This document shows, piece after piece, positions 54,065-61,876 of a stretch of 64,000 nt of DNA. The notes beneath the pieces were generated by a model. That model made no database searches, was not told the origin of the DNA, and saw only the letters and a program-made list of their open reading frames with translations. The stretch is from Gp6-AA40 sp036274155 (GTDB taxonomy: Bacteria; Acidobacteriota; Vicinamibacteria; Vicinamibacterales; UBA2999), in assembly GCA_036274155.1 (NCBI GenBank), contig DASUGH010000056.1:1-64000 (forward strand), given 5' to 3'. Each line of letters begins with the position of its first letter. The first letter of the stretch is position 1. Position numbers and translations under genes: made by a program.

Positions 54065-54100
54065 GCCAATGGAGTATCACACTCCGCATTTGGCAATCAA
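54065..54100 (-). promoter_or_regulatory. PadR-ADOP promoter with nested inverted repeats
   Basis: On the plus strand GCCAA (54065-54069) and TTGGC (54090-54094) enclose GGAGT (54071-54075) and ACTCC (54081-54085). On the minus strand TTGATT, an 18-nt spacer and TACTCC fit a promoter that ends 6 nt before the ATG. Operator and promoter coincide, as expected for autorepression. Confidence 0.55.
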
Positions 54101-54295
54101 ATGGAGGGAGACGTCCGCGGTCGCTGTCCTGCTCGGGCGATCGGTCGAACAGCCACCACTGTGCCCGCCGCCGGTGCACTTGAACTCCAGCACGCCGACA
54201 CGTGGACGCTGCACATCGACCGCCGGCTGGCGACACTTCGGGCAGGGGACTCCTCGGCCTTGCGGCACCGATGCCGTTGTGTCATTCACCGTCAT
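54077..54295 (-). CDS. Possible small zinc-ribbon protein
   Basis: A 72-residue frame starts at the ATG at 54295 and holds CPKC near residue 18 and later EFKCTGGGHSGGC, which could bind one zinc ion. The Cys-rich centre between conserved-looking segments suggests a real or once-real protein, but I recognise no family. It overlaps the PadR promoter region and ends within the operator at 54077. No Shine-Dalgarno was found. It may be a remnant. Confidence 0.35.
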   Translation of the reverse strand: MTVNDTTASVPQGRGVPCPKCRQPAVDVQRPRVGVLEFKCTGGGHSGGCSTDRPSRTATADVSLHLIAKCGV

Positions 54296-54351
54296 GATGG
54301 CCAGCACGACTATACGGTCGTGGCGTCGTGCCGCGACCCTACCTCAGACGG

Positions 54352-55944
54352 TTATCGGATCGATCTCGGCGGGCAGCTCTTTGCCCGTTCGAGCACCGGA
54401 TCGAATCCCCTTCGGATATCCGCCACTGTTGTCCGGACGACAATATCGGGCTTCACCGGGCTGAAATCGGCGAGGTCGCCGTTGGCGCGCACGCCGCGAG
54501 AGGTGGCGATGTTCACTGACAGGTGCGAGCGGGGCAGCGAGAACGGGAACTGGTTCCCGAACGAGTTCGGCTGTCCGCCGGTTTCCTCGCCGACGATTGT
54601 GGCCAGGCCGAACGTCTTGACCGCTTCGGCAAACTCCACGGCCGCTGAGTAGGTGTGCGGTCCCGTCAGCACGCACACCGGGCCTTCGAAGAACGGCTCT
54701 GCGCGCTTGCGCGTCTCGAGCGGACGTTCGAGCGGTGGCGACAACGTGCCCACCTCACCAGTGAGGTACTGCCGCGTCTCCGTCGAGAGATACGGCAGTC
54801 CCATCCAGCGAAACGGAATCCGGATGAACGAATTGATGGAGTCTCTGGTTTCCTTGCTGCGTTTCAGCTGGACGGACGTCAACAGACGGAATCGCTTCTC
54901 GGTGAGATGGCGCAGCAGCGCTTGCGAGACGCTGTCTTCTCCGCCCCCGTTCTCGCGAATGTCGATGATCAGGACGCGAGGGCGGTCCGCCGCGACGAGC
55001 TTGAACATCCGGCTGACGGCCTTCTCGAAGTGCGACACGGTGTCGAGACCATCGACTATCGAGAGGAAGTTCATGTAGGCGATGTCCGGCTCGATGATCC
55101 GGTACTCGAAGAAGGCGTTCTTCAACTGGATCGGCTTGAAGACCGTGGGCGGAACAGACGGAAGCCGGACCTCGGTCACAGGCGGCCGTACCGGTGCTGG
55201 CGGCCCGTCCTCGAACTGATGATTGACCGGATCCCCCTGAATCGTGACGTCGCGAGTCGGGCCGCCCGGCGGCGCCACCGTCAATCGATACGGCGCGTCG
55301 ATGCCGTGCAGCGCCATGTACACCCTGAATCTTCGCGCGACCTTGGCGCGGCGTCCGGCATCGGTGTCATGGCTGACCTCCGACGCCCACGCGGCGAGCA
55401 GCGCATCTGCGTCCTGACCATTGATGCGAGAGATCCGATCGCCGGGGTCGAGGCCAGCGGCGCCGTTGTGCCAGCCGACCGTGACGTGCTGCTGATCGTC
55501 GAGGCGAATGAACGGAGCAAACCGCAGGACGCGCTGAGTGTCCGCCGGAGCTGCGCGTGATGCGCGCCGCCAGTCGCTCAGCATGAGGTCGTCGCAGGAG
55601 ATCTCCGTGTGGCCGTCATCGAGGACGGCCAGCACGCGACTGAGGCGCAGGCACAACCCGCCCTTCGTCTCCGACGCGGGCATCGTCTCCGCGACGCGGG
55701 CGCGCTCGGCCTCGAGCGCTTCGCGCGGATGAAACCTGTACGGATCCGCGTGCACGCGATCGACAAGGCCCATCAGGAAATCGAGATCCTCGAGCGCCGC
55801 CTCGCGCGAAAGGCTTTCCCCCGGGGCCGCGTCGATCTTCCCGAACGCCGCGAACGGATCCTTGATGATCAGGCTGCACGCCCCACACAAGGCGGCACAG
55901 AGCAGGGCGGCGACATGGGCAGCAATGACATTGGCGCGCTTCAC
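54352..55944 (-). CDS. S41-family C-terminal-processing-type peptidase, lipoprotein-like
   Basis: I chose the GTG at 55944 because a signal sequence starts there and a TATTCT box lies 8 nt upstream; the frame remains open to 56025. The 530-residue product has a hydrophobic N-terminus with a Cys-rich cleavage region (LLCAALCGACSLI). A helical N-terminal part, then a PDZ-like segment (VGWHNGAAGLDPGDRISRINGQD) and the S41 core follow: IAYMNFLSI, VLIIDIRENGGGEDSVSQALL, CVLTGPHTYSAAVEFAEAVK with the nucleophilic Ser near 433, and ATIVGEETGGQPNSFG. S41 enzymes use a Ser-Lys pair. It would cut periplasmic protein tails or peptides. Confidence 0.88.
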   Translation of the reverse strand: MKRANVIAAHVAALLCAALCGACSLIIKDPFAAFGKIDAAPGESLSREAALEDLDFLMGLVDRVHADPYRFHPREALEAERARVAETMPASETKGGLCLRLSRVLAVLDDGHTEISCDDLMLSDWRRASRAAPADTQRVLRFAPFIRLDDQQHVTVGWHNGAAGLDPGDRISRINGQDADALLAAWASEVSHDTDAGRRAKVARRFRVYMALHGIDAPYRLTVAPPGGPTRDVTIQGDPVNHQFEDGPPAPVRPPVTEVRLPSVPPTVFKPIQLKNAFFEYRIIEPDIAYMNFLSIVDGLDTVSHFEKAVSRMFKLVAADRPRVLIIDIRENGGGEDSVSQALLRHLTEKRFRLLTSVQLKRSKETRDSINSFIRIPFRWMGLPYLSTETRQYLTGEVGTLSPPLERPLETRKRAEPFFEGPVCVLTGPHTYSAAVEFAEAVKTFGLATIVGEETGGQPNSFGNQFPFSLPRSHLSVNIATSRGVRANGDLADFSPVKPDIVVRTTVADIRRGFDPVLERAKSCPPRSIR

Positions 55945-56100
55945 GCGCAGACAGAATAACCCGCTCGAGCTGGGGCCGACGCGCGACGCCCCCGCTAGCG
56001 TCGCCTCACTCGCTCCGCAGCGCACTCGCCGGACATCGGCCGGCCGTTTGTCGCGATGGTCGACAAGGCCAGGTAAATCGGCCGGAGCGGCGCGTCGGGG

Positions 56101-56400
56101 TTACTGCCGATCGCCGTTGCGCTTCTCAATCGGCAGGATTCGCATGAACGCTTCCACGGCGTGGATTCTGGCCGTCGAAGACCTTGAACGTCTCCCACAC
56201 CGTCAGCTGATCGCCGCCGCGCTCGCGCACGCCCCAGGCCATGCGCAGCCAGACGATGCCCATGCGCTCGTCCACCGCAATCATCCACGTCTGCACGTTG
56301 CCGAGGCGCTCGAAGATCGCCAGCGATTGCGTCGAGATGTTCTGGCACATGGTGTGCTGCTGTCCGCGCGGCCCGCGCGCACTTCCAGCACATGACGTTC
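56101..56400 (-). pseudogene. Frameshifted C-terminal remnant of a hypothetical secreted protein
   Basis: The minus strand reads QNISTQSLAIFERLGNVQTWMIAVDERMGIVWLRMAWGVRERGGDQLTVWETFKVFDGQ. In the same frame it then becomes nonsense and stops; one frame over it continues IHAVEAFMRILPIEKRNGDRQ to a TAA at 56101-56103. Removing a single base near 56170-56175 restores VFDGQIHAVEAFMRILP, which is how these NTF2-like exported acidobacterial proteins end. The N-terminal part is also broken, and no start was found. The gap from 55945 to 56608 holds only this relic. Confidence 0.65.
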
Positions 56401-56608
56401 GCGACGGCACCGGCGGCAGATCGACTGCGCTGTGTGGATGCCGTGCGCGCCAGGAGGATCGTCGTGATGAGCCGTGGCGGGGGCGGGCGGCGTCGCCCAA
56501 CGGGATTCCGTCAACAGCCCCGTCATCAGGCCTGTCGTCCGTGCGAACGGTGCCAGCGTCGCCGCGGCACGGGCATCCGCGCCGCGGCGTCATTGAGCGA
56601 AGAAGCGC

Positions 56609-57919
56609 TTACTCCGCCGGTTCGATCCGCAGCATCACCGCGTCGGCCTCGTCCGTGAGCACATACAGCAGGCCGTCGCGGCCCTGCTTCACGTCGCGAA
56701 GCCGCCGGCGCAGATCGACCAGCAGCGGCTCGCGCCGCAGCTCTTCGAGGTTCTTGTTGATCAGAATCCGGTGCAGCTGGCCCGTTCCCGGAATCTCGCC
56801 GTACCGCATGCCCGTGACGAATACATCGCCCTTCCACTTGGGCAGGCGATCGCCGGTGTAGAACGCGATGCTCGACACGGCTATCGCGGGCATCCAGTAG
56901 ATGACCGGGTCGCGGTAGCCGTCCTTCGTGAACGGTCCCTGCCACGGTCCGCCGTACGTCCGCCCGAGGCTGATGAGCGGCCAGCCGTAGTTGGCGCCGG
57001 GCGACAGGATGTTCACCTCGTCGCCGCCGTTCGGCCCGTTCTCGATCTGCCAGATCGCGCCGGTGAGCGGGTGTTTGGCCATCCGAAGGAACGTGCGGTG
57101 GCCCATCGTGAAGATCTCCGGCCGTGCATCCTTGCGGTTGACGAACGGGTTATCCGGCGGCACCTTGCCCTCGTCCGTCAGCCGAAGAATCTTGCCGGCG
57201 AGGGAGTTGGGGTTCTGCGTATCGCCGCCTCCGTACGCGACGTACAGCATGCCGTCGCCGCCGAACACGATCGGGCCGCCGCTGGCGCCTTCACCGACGA
57301 AGATGTCCTTCAGGTCGGTGAACCCCTTGCCGTCCCACACCGCACGCGCCACGGCCACCGCCGTTCGCTGTCCACCACCACGACCGCCGCCTCGTCCTCC
57401 ACCGGCCCCGGCAGCAGCGGGAGCGGCCCCGGCAGGACCGGGGGCGGCTCCGCGCGCAGGCGCGGGAGCAGCAGCGGGCGCCGCGCCGGGCGGCGGGCCG
57501 AGCGGCTTGGTGTAGCTGATGTAGACGAGGCGATTGCGGGCGAAGTCGGGATGCAGCGCCAGGTCCGTACCGGACAGACCCGAGCCGATCGCCTGGGGCG
57601 CGCCAGGCACCGGCTTCGGATCGACCACGCCATTACGCACGGCCTTGATCGCGCCGCCTCGCTCGGCCACGAGGATCACGTCGTCGGACACGAACGCCAT
57701 GCTCCACGGGTTCTGGAAGCCGCGTGCGTAGACGCTCACGCGAATGGTCTGACCCTCGGCCGTCTCATAGCGGACGGGCGCGTCGGGCAGCGGTGGAATC
57801 TTGATGCCGTTTGGTGCCACGGGCGTGTTGCCGCGCATCGGCACTTCCTGCTGGGCCGTCAGAGGCACGGCAAGAGCCGTCAGCACGGCGGTGGCGAGAA
57901 GACGCAAGGACCCGTTCAT
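56609..57919 (-). CDS. PQQ-dependent sugar dehydrogenase-like (sorbosone/aldose dehydrogenase) propeller
   Basis: The ATG at 57919, with GGAG 9 nt upstream, gives 436 residues with a signal peptide (LLATAVLTALAVPLTAQ). The six-bladed glucose/sorbosone dehydrogenase fold is indicated by FQNPWSMAFVSDDVILVAERGGAI, LSGTDLALHPDFARNRLVYISYT, FGGDGMLYVAYGGGDTQNPNSLAGKILRL, FTMGHRTFLRMAKHPLTGAIWQIENGPNGGDEVNIL and GANYGWPLISLG. A ~45-residue Ala/Pro/Gly insert ending GGGRGGGRGGGQ interrupts the second blade region. HRN...GPxGGDExN residues bind PQQ and Ca in sugar dehydrogenases. The enzyme would oxidise an aldose or sorbosone in the periplasm. Confidence 0.85.
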   Translation of the reverse strand: MNGSLRLLATAVLTALAVPLTAQQEVPMRGNTPVAPNGIKIPPLPDAPVRYETAEGQTIRVSVYARGFQNPWSMAFVSDDVILVAERGGAIKAVRNGVVDPKPVPGAPQAIGSGLSGTDLALHPDFARNRLVYISYTKPLGPPPGAAPAAAPAPARGAAPGPAGAAPAAAGAGGGRGGGRGGGQRTAVAVARAVWDGKGFTDLKDIFVGEGASGGPIVFGGDGMLYVAYGGGDTQNPNSLAGKILRLTDEGKVPPDNPFVNRKDARPEIFTMGHRTFLRMAKHPLTGAIWQIENGPNGGDEVNILSPGANYGWPLISLGRTYGGPWQGPFTKDGYRDPVIYWMPAIAVSSIAFYTGDRLPKWKGDVFVTGMRYGEIPGTGQLHRILINKNLEELRREPLLVDLRRRLRDVKQGRDGLLYVLTDEADAVMLRIEPAE

Positions 57920-58182
57920 ACGATCGTCTCCAGGAATGCTGTTGCCGGGATAAATGGTCGCTGGATTATGAACCGATTGGGGCCCCGGTCGCCATGATCC
58001 CGGCCGTGCGGCGCCGGACACACACGTCCCACGCCCGGACGGCGGACTGCGCGCGAGACACCGGCGGGCGCCGAAACCTCAATACTCAGACATTCTCTGT
58101 AATGGCGCTGGTCTTGAATGTGATTTGCGCCGTTCGTCGAAGCAGAGTTACCCAGATCGTCATAACAAATGCCCGGAGGACC

Positions 58183-58518
58183 ATGGCGGCGAAGACGCCC
58201 AATACGCTCCTGCACGGCTCGCTCGACGCGCTCATTCTGAAAACGCTGGCCGCGGGCCCGCGGCATGGTTACGCGATCGCGAAGTACATCGAGGATGCCT
58301 CCGCTGACACCGTGATCGTCGAGGAAGGCTCCCTGTACCCGGCCCTGTACCGGATGGAGCGCAGAGGGTGGCTCGAGGCGGAGTGGGGAGAGTCTTAGCT
58401 GGGCCGGCGCGCCAAGCTCTATCGGCTGACGCGTCAGGGGCGTGCGCAGCTGGTTGCCGAAACCGCGGCCTGGCTGCAGTTCGTGGCGGGCGTCTCCAGG
58501 ATCCTGCTCGCACAATGA
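58183..58518 (+). CDS. PadR-type regulator interrupted by an in-frame amber codon
   Basis: From the ATG at 58183 the frame encodes TLLHGSLDALILKTLAAGPRHGYAIAKYIEDAS...GSLYPALYRMERRGWLEAEWGES, then TAG at 58396-58398 (codon 72), then LGRRAKLYRLTRQGRAQLVAETAAWLQFVAGVSRILLAQ and TGA. In relatives the position of TAG is usually Glu, so GAG to TAG is likely. The DNA-binding helices precede the stop, while the wing and C-terminal helix follow it. The TGA overlaps the ADOP start in ATGA, which shows that the gene normally ends at 58518. A truncated 71-residue protein, readthrough or an error are all possible. GGAGGA lies only 2 nt before the ATG. Confidence 0.85.
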
Positions 58519-61172
58519 AACGCTCGCTTCGCTCGTGGCTCTGGCGCGTGCCGATCGAGCAGGAAGTGGACGAGGAGCTCGCCCTGCACCTCGAGCTGCG
58601 GACGCGCGAGCTGATCGCCGCGGGTGTGGATCCGCGGGAGGCCCGCGACATCGCGCTCCGCCGGATGGGCGATGTGCGGACCCTGAGGCGCGCATGCGTG
58701 ACCACCGGCAGGAAGCGGAATCGTGAGATGAAACTGTCGCAATGGATCGACGAGCGGAGGCACGACATCAGCTTCGCCATTCGCCAGCTGCGGTCCGCGC
58801 CCGGGTTCACCCTCGTGGCGACGATGACGCTGGCGCTCGGCATCGGCGCCAACAGCGCCATCTTTGCCCTCGCCGACGCGGCGCTGCTCCGGCCACTGCC
58901 GTTCCCCGGCTCCGACCGCCTCGTGATGCTGTGGGAGCGCCGTGCCGACGGGACACGGAATGCGGTGAATCCCGTCGAGTTCGTCGAGTGGAGCGAGCGG
59001 ACCCGCACGTTCGACGCGCTTGCCGCGGTCCTCGCGGGCGGAGGAACGATCGAAAACCCGGACGGGACCGCCGAGGCGATCGATGGTCAGGCCGTGAGCG
59101 CCCGTTTCTTCGATGTTCTCGGCGTTCGCCCGATTGCCGGGCGAACGTTCCAGGCCGGCGACGAAGCGCCGCAGGGCCAGGTCGTCGTGCTCGGCGAGGG
59201 CTTCTGGCGCGAGCGCTTTGGCGCCGACCCGACGGTCGTCGGCCGCGTGCTGACCTTGGACGGGCGGTCGATGACCGTGATCGGCATCGTGCCCGCGCAG
59301 ATGGAGACGCGCGCGCTCGGCGGCACGAGGCGGGTTGCCATCTGGACGCTTCTGAACACGCCGTCGAACCGCGTACCGGCACAACGTTACGCGCACTACA
59401 TGCGGGTCATCGGCCGCCTCGAGCAGGGGACGACGCTCGATGCGGCCGCGAGCGACATGAACACGATCGCCGACGGGATCGCGCGTGAATCACCAGCCAC
59501 GAACCGGGGCCACGGTGTCGCGATCGAACCGCTGCGCGATGCCTTGATCGGCCGCGAGCTGCGCCTGACGGCGCTGCTGCTGCTGGGCGTCGTCACCTTC
59601 GTGCTGCTGCTGTGCTGCGCGAACGTTGCGAACCTGTTCCTGTCGCGCACGACCGCGCGGGCACGCGAGCTGGCCGTACGCTCGGCGCTCGGCGCCGGCC
59701 GGGCGAGAATCGTCGCGCAGCTGCTCACGGAGAGCATGGTGCTCGCGGCGCTCGGCGGCGCTGCCGGCGTCGCGGTGGGCGCTGCGATCCTGCGGATCGC
59801 GCCGTCGATGATTCCGCCGGGCCTGCTGCCACCGACGATGGTGCTGGGCTTCAACGGCCGCGTGGTTGCGTTCTGCACGTCGGCGGCGGTGGCGATCGCG
59901 CTCATGGTCGGACTTGCGCCCGCCTGCCGGGCAACCAGCCGCTCGCTGCTGCAGCAGCTGGGCGGCCGCGGCACGACGGCACACAGCACGCGGTTTCGAA
60001 GCGTTCTGGTCGGTGCCGAGATCGCAGTGGCGGTGCTGCTGTTGTGCGGCGCCGGGCTGCTGCTGCGCACGCTCGTGATGCTGGATCGCGTCGACCCGGG
60101 GCATCGTGCCGGTGACGCCCTGACGGCCATCATCAACCTGCCGATGACGAGCAGCCCCGACGCGATGCGCCGGTTCTATGCCGCCGTCGAGCGCGAGATT
60201 GGCGCTGTGCCCGGTGTGCGCGGTGTCGCGTGGGGCAGCGGCGTGCCGCTCGACGGCTGGTGGTTCGGGCAAACGTTTCAAATCGTCGGCGATCCGCCGC
60301 GCGCGCCGACCGATCGCGACCCCGCGACGTATCAGATGGTGAGCGCGTCTCACTTCTCCACGCTTGGGATCCCGGTGTTACGCGGGCGAGCGTTTGCGGC
60401 AGCCGACACCGCTGAAGCTGCGCCGGTGGCCATCGTGAACGAGGAGTTCGTGCGTCGCCATGCGGGCGGCCGCGATCCGCTCAGGATGCGCATCTCCGTC
60501 AACGCGATGACGCAGCCGCCATCCGTGGTCGAGCGTGAGATCGTCGGTGTCGTCGGCCACGTCATGGGCCTTCCCGATCGCCTCGAGCCCGAACCCCAGA
60601 TCTACGTTCCCATCCAGCAGAACGCGTGGTGGTCGGCGACGCTGGTGGTGCGTCCGGCGTCCGGGGCTGCGGCGGCGCTCGCGCCCGCGGTTCGAGCGGC
60701 CGTGGCGCGCGTGGACAAGACCAGAGCGCTCACGCGGATCCAGACGCTCGACGAGATCGAGCGCGGCGCGACGTCGCGCTGGCGCTTCCGCGCGCAGCTG
60801 GTGGGAACGTTCGCCGCGCTGGCGCTCGCTGTGGCAGTGATCGGCGTGTTCGGAGTGCTGGCGTACTCGGTGCAACAGCGCGTGCCGGAAGTCGCGGTGC
60901 GGATGGCGCTCGGCGCGCGTCGCGGCGACGTGCTGACGCTGGTCCTGTCGAGCACGGCCCGGGTGGTGATCGTCGGCTCCCTGATCGGGCTTGCGCTGGC
61001 GGCGCTGGCCAGCCGCTGGATCGCGACGCTCCTCTTTGGCGTGACGCCGCTGGATCCGATCACGTTTGCGGCGGCGGCGATCGTGCTCGCTGTCGCGGCG
61101 GCAGTCGCCGCGACCGTACCCGCGCTGCGCGCGATGCGCGTGAGTCCTGTGATCGCCTTCAGGCAGGACTGA
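58515..61172 (+). CDS. ADOP-type MacB-like permease (acidobacterial duplicated orphan permease)
   Basis: The 885-residue protein starts at the ATG at 58515, overlapping the PadR stop by ATGA. A cytoplasmic helix region (EQEVDEELALHLELRTRELIAAGVDPREARDIALRRMG) precedes the first membrane helix (TLVATMTLALGIGANSAIFALADAALLRPLPF). A MacB-type periplasmic domain, two FtsX units (LAVRSALGAGRARIVAQLL, VAVRMALGARRGDVLTLVL) and the C-terminal helix follow, ending RAMRVSPVIAFRQD. ADOP proteins are duplicated permeases without their own ATPase; their transported substrate is unknown. Unlike the permease at 49665, it ends after the permease module with no phosphatase. Confidence 0.92.
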   Translation: MKRSLRSWLWRVPIEQEVDEELALHLELRTRELIAAGVDPREARDIALRRMGDVRTLRRACVTTGRKRNREMKLSQWIDERRHDISFAIRQLRSAPGFTLVATMTLALGIGANSAIFALADAALLRPLPFPGSDRLVMLWERRADGTRNAVNPVEFVEWSERTRTFDALAAVLAGGGTIENPDGTAEAIDGQAVSARFFDVLGVRPIAGRTFQAGDEAPQGQVVVLGEGFWRERFGADPTVVGRVLTLDGRSMTVIGIVPAQMETRALGGTRRVAIWTLLNTPSNRVPAQRYAHYMRVIGRLEQGTTLDAAASDMNTIADGIARESPATNRGHGVAIEPLRDALIGRELRLTALLLLGVVTFVLLLCCANVANLFLSRTTARARELAVRSALGAGRARIVAQLLTESMVLAALGGAAGVAVGAAILRIAPSMIPPGLLPPTMVLGFNGRVVAFCTSAAVAIALMVGLAPACRATSRSLLQQLGGRGTTAHSTRFRSVLVGAEIAVAVLLLCGAGLLLRTLVMLDRVDPGHRAGDALTAIINLPMTSSPDAMRRFYAAVEREIGAVPGVRGVAWGSGVPLDGWWFGQTFQIVGDPPRAPTDRDPATYQMVSASHFSTLGIPVLRGRAFAAADTAEAAPVAIVNEEFVRRHAGGRDPLRMRISVNAMTQPPSVVEREIVGVVGHVMGLPDRLEPEPQIYVPIQQNAWWSATLVVRPASGAAAALAPAVRAAVARVDKTRALTRIQTLDEIERGATSRWRFRAQLVGTFAALALAVAVIGVFGVLAYSVQQRVPEVAVRMALGARRGDVLTLVLSSTARVVIVGSLIGLALAALASRWIATLLFGVTPLDPITFAAAAIVLAVAAAVAATVPALRAMRVSPVIAFRQD

Positions 61173-61175
61173 CTT

Positions 61176-61290
61176 CCCGCTCACGCCGCCGGATCCGATG
61201 ACGTACGCGCTGGCACCGATGGTCGCGCTGATCACAGCCGCTGCCGCGTGGTCGCCCCCCGGCGCGCCACGCGCAGAGCTTACCCCTTGT
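61176..61290 (+). pseudogene. Remnant of an ADOP permease C-terminus
   Basis: Directly after the intact permease the plus strand reads FPLTPPDPMTYALAPMVALITAAAAW, matching the FGVTPxDPxTYALAxxxLLxxALxACxxPARR ending of another ADOP permease. The fragment continues PPGAPRAEL and loses homology. It has no start and no upstream half. It suggests an earlier tandem or recombined permease copy here. Confidence 0.55.
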
Positions 61291-61297
61291 GGCAAGG

Positions 61298-61705
61298 TCA
61301 AACGGCCAGGGGGAGCACCGGTCGATTCTTGCGATAGGAGTTCTTCACCGCGATCCTGCCGTCGCGAAACATGAACAGGTCGCACCCGTTGACCTCCACC
61401 CGCGCGCCATCCTTGCGTGTGCCGGTGAACGTCCACTCCGACACGCCGCAATCGCCCGCGACGAAAGTCCGCGGGTTCGCCCAGTGCGCGTCGGGGAAGG
61501 TGTCGAAGACCGCGCCGAATGCCTCTCGAACGGCGCGCTGCCCCTCGCTTCGCTCTCCCTGGACCTCCGGGCCGGCCGATGCCTCGAACACGCAGTCGTC
61601 GGTCATCATCGACATCAGCGCGTCGAGATCGTGCCGGTTCCATGCCTCGGCGAAGCGATCCAGCAGTTCGAGGCGATCCGTGTCCTGGCGCCGGTTGTGT
61701 TCCAT
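61298..61705 (-). CDS. NTF2-like (SnoaL) fold protein
   Basis: The 135-residue protein starts at the ATG at 61705 with no clear Shine-Dalgarno. LDRFAEAWNRHDLDALMSMMTDDCVFEASAGP is the classic opening helix and strand of SnoaL-like polyketide-cyclase relatives. GQRAVREAFGAVFDTFPDAHW and FVAGDCGVSEWTFTGTRKDGARVEVNGCDLFMFRDGRIAVKNSYRKNR complete the cone-shaped fold. Such proteins act as isomerases, hydrolases or binding proteins; the residue set gives no clear reaction. It is convergent with the ADOP remnant. Confidence 0.9.
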   Translation of the reverse strand: MEHNRRQDTDRLELLDRFAEAWNRHDLDALMSMMTDDCVFEASAGPEVQGERSEGQRAVREAFGAVFDTFPDAHWANPRTFVAGDCGVSEWTFTGTRKDGARVEVNGCDLFMFRDGRIAVKNSYRKNRPVLPLAV

Positions 61706-61876
61706 GGCACTATTCTTCAGCAGGCGAACGCTCCACAATCCGGGCGCCGTCCTCAAAGCCGGGCGCGTCGTTGCTGGCGCGCTGCCAGACTGACGTCAAT
61801 GCCGTCACTTCGCGTGACCTTGATCTCGATGCGTCGCTGATTCACACTTCCGGTGCTTCGAGCGAAGAGGCGGACG

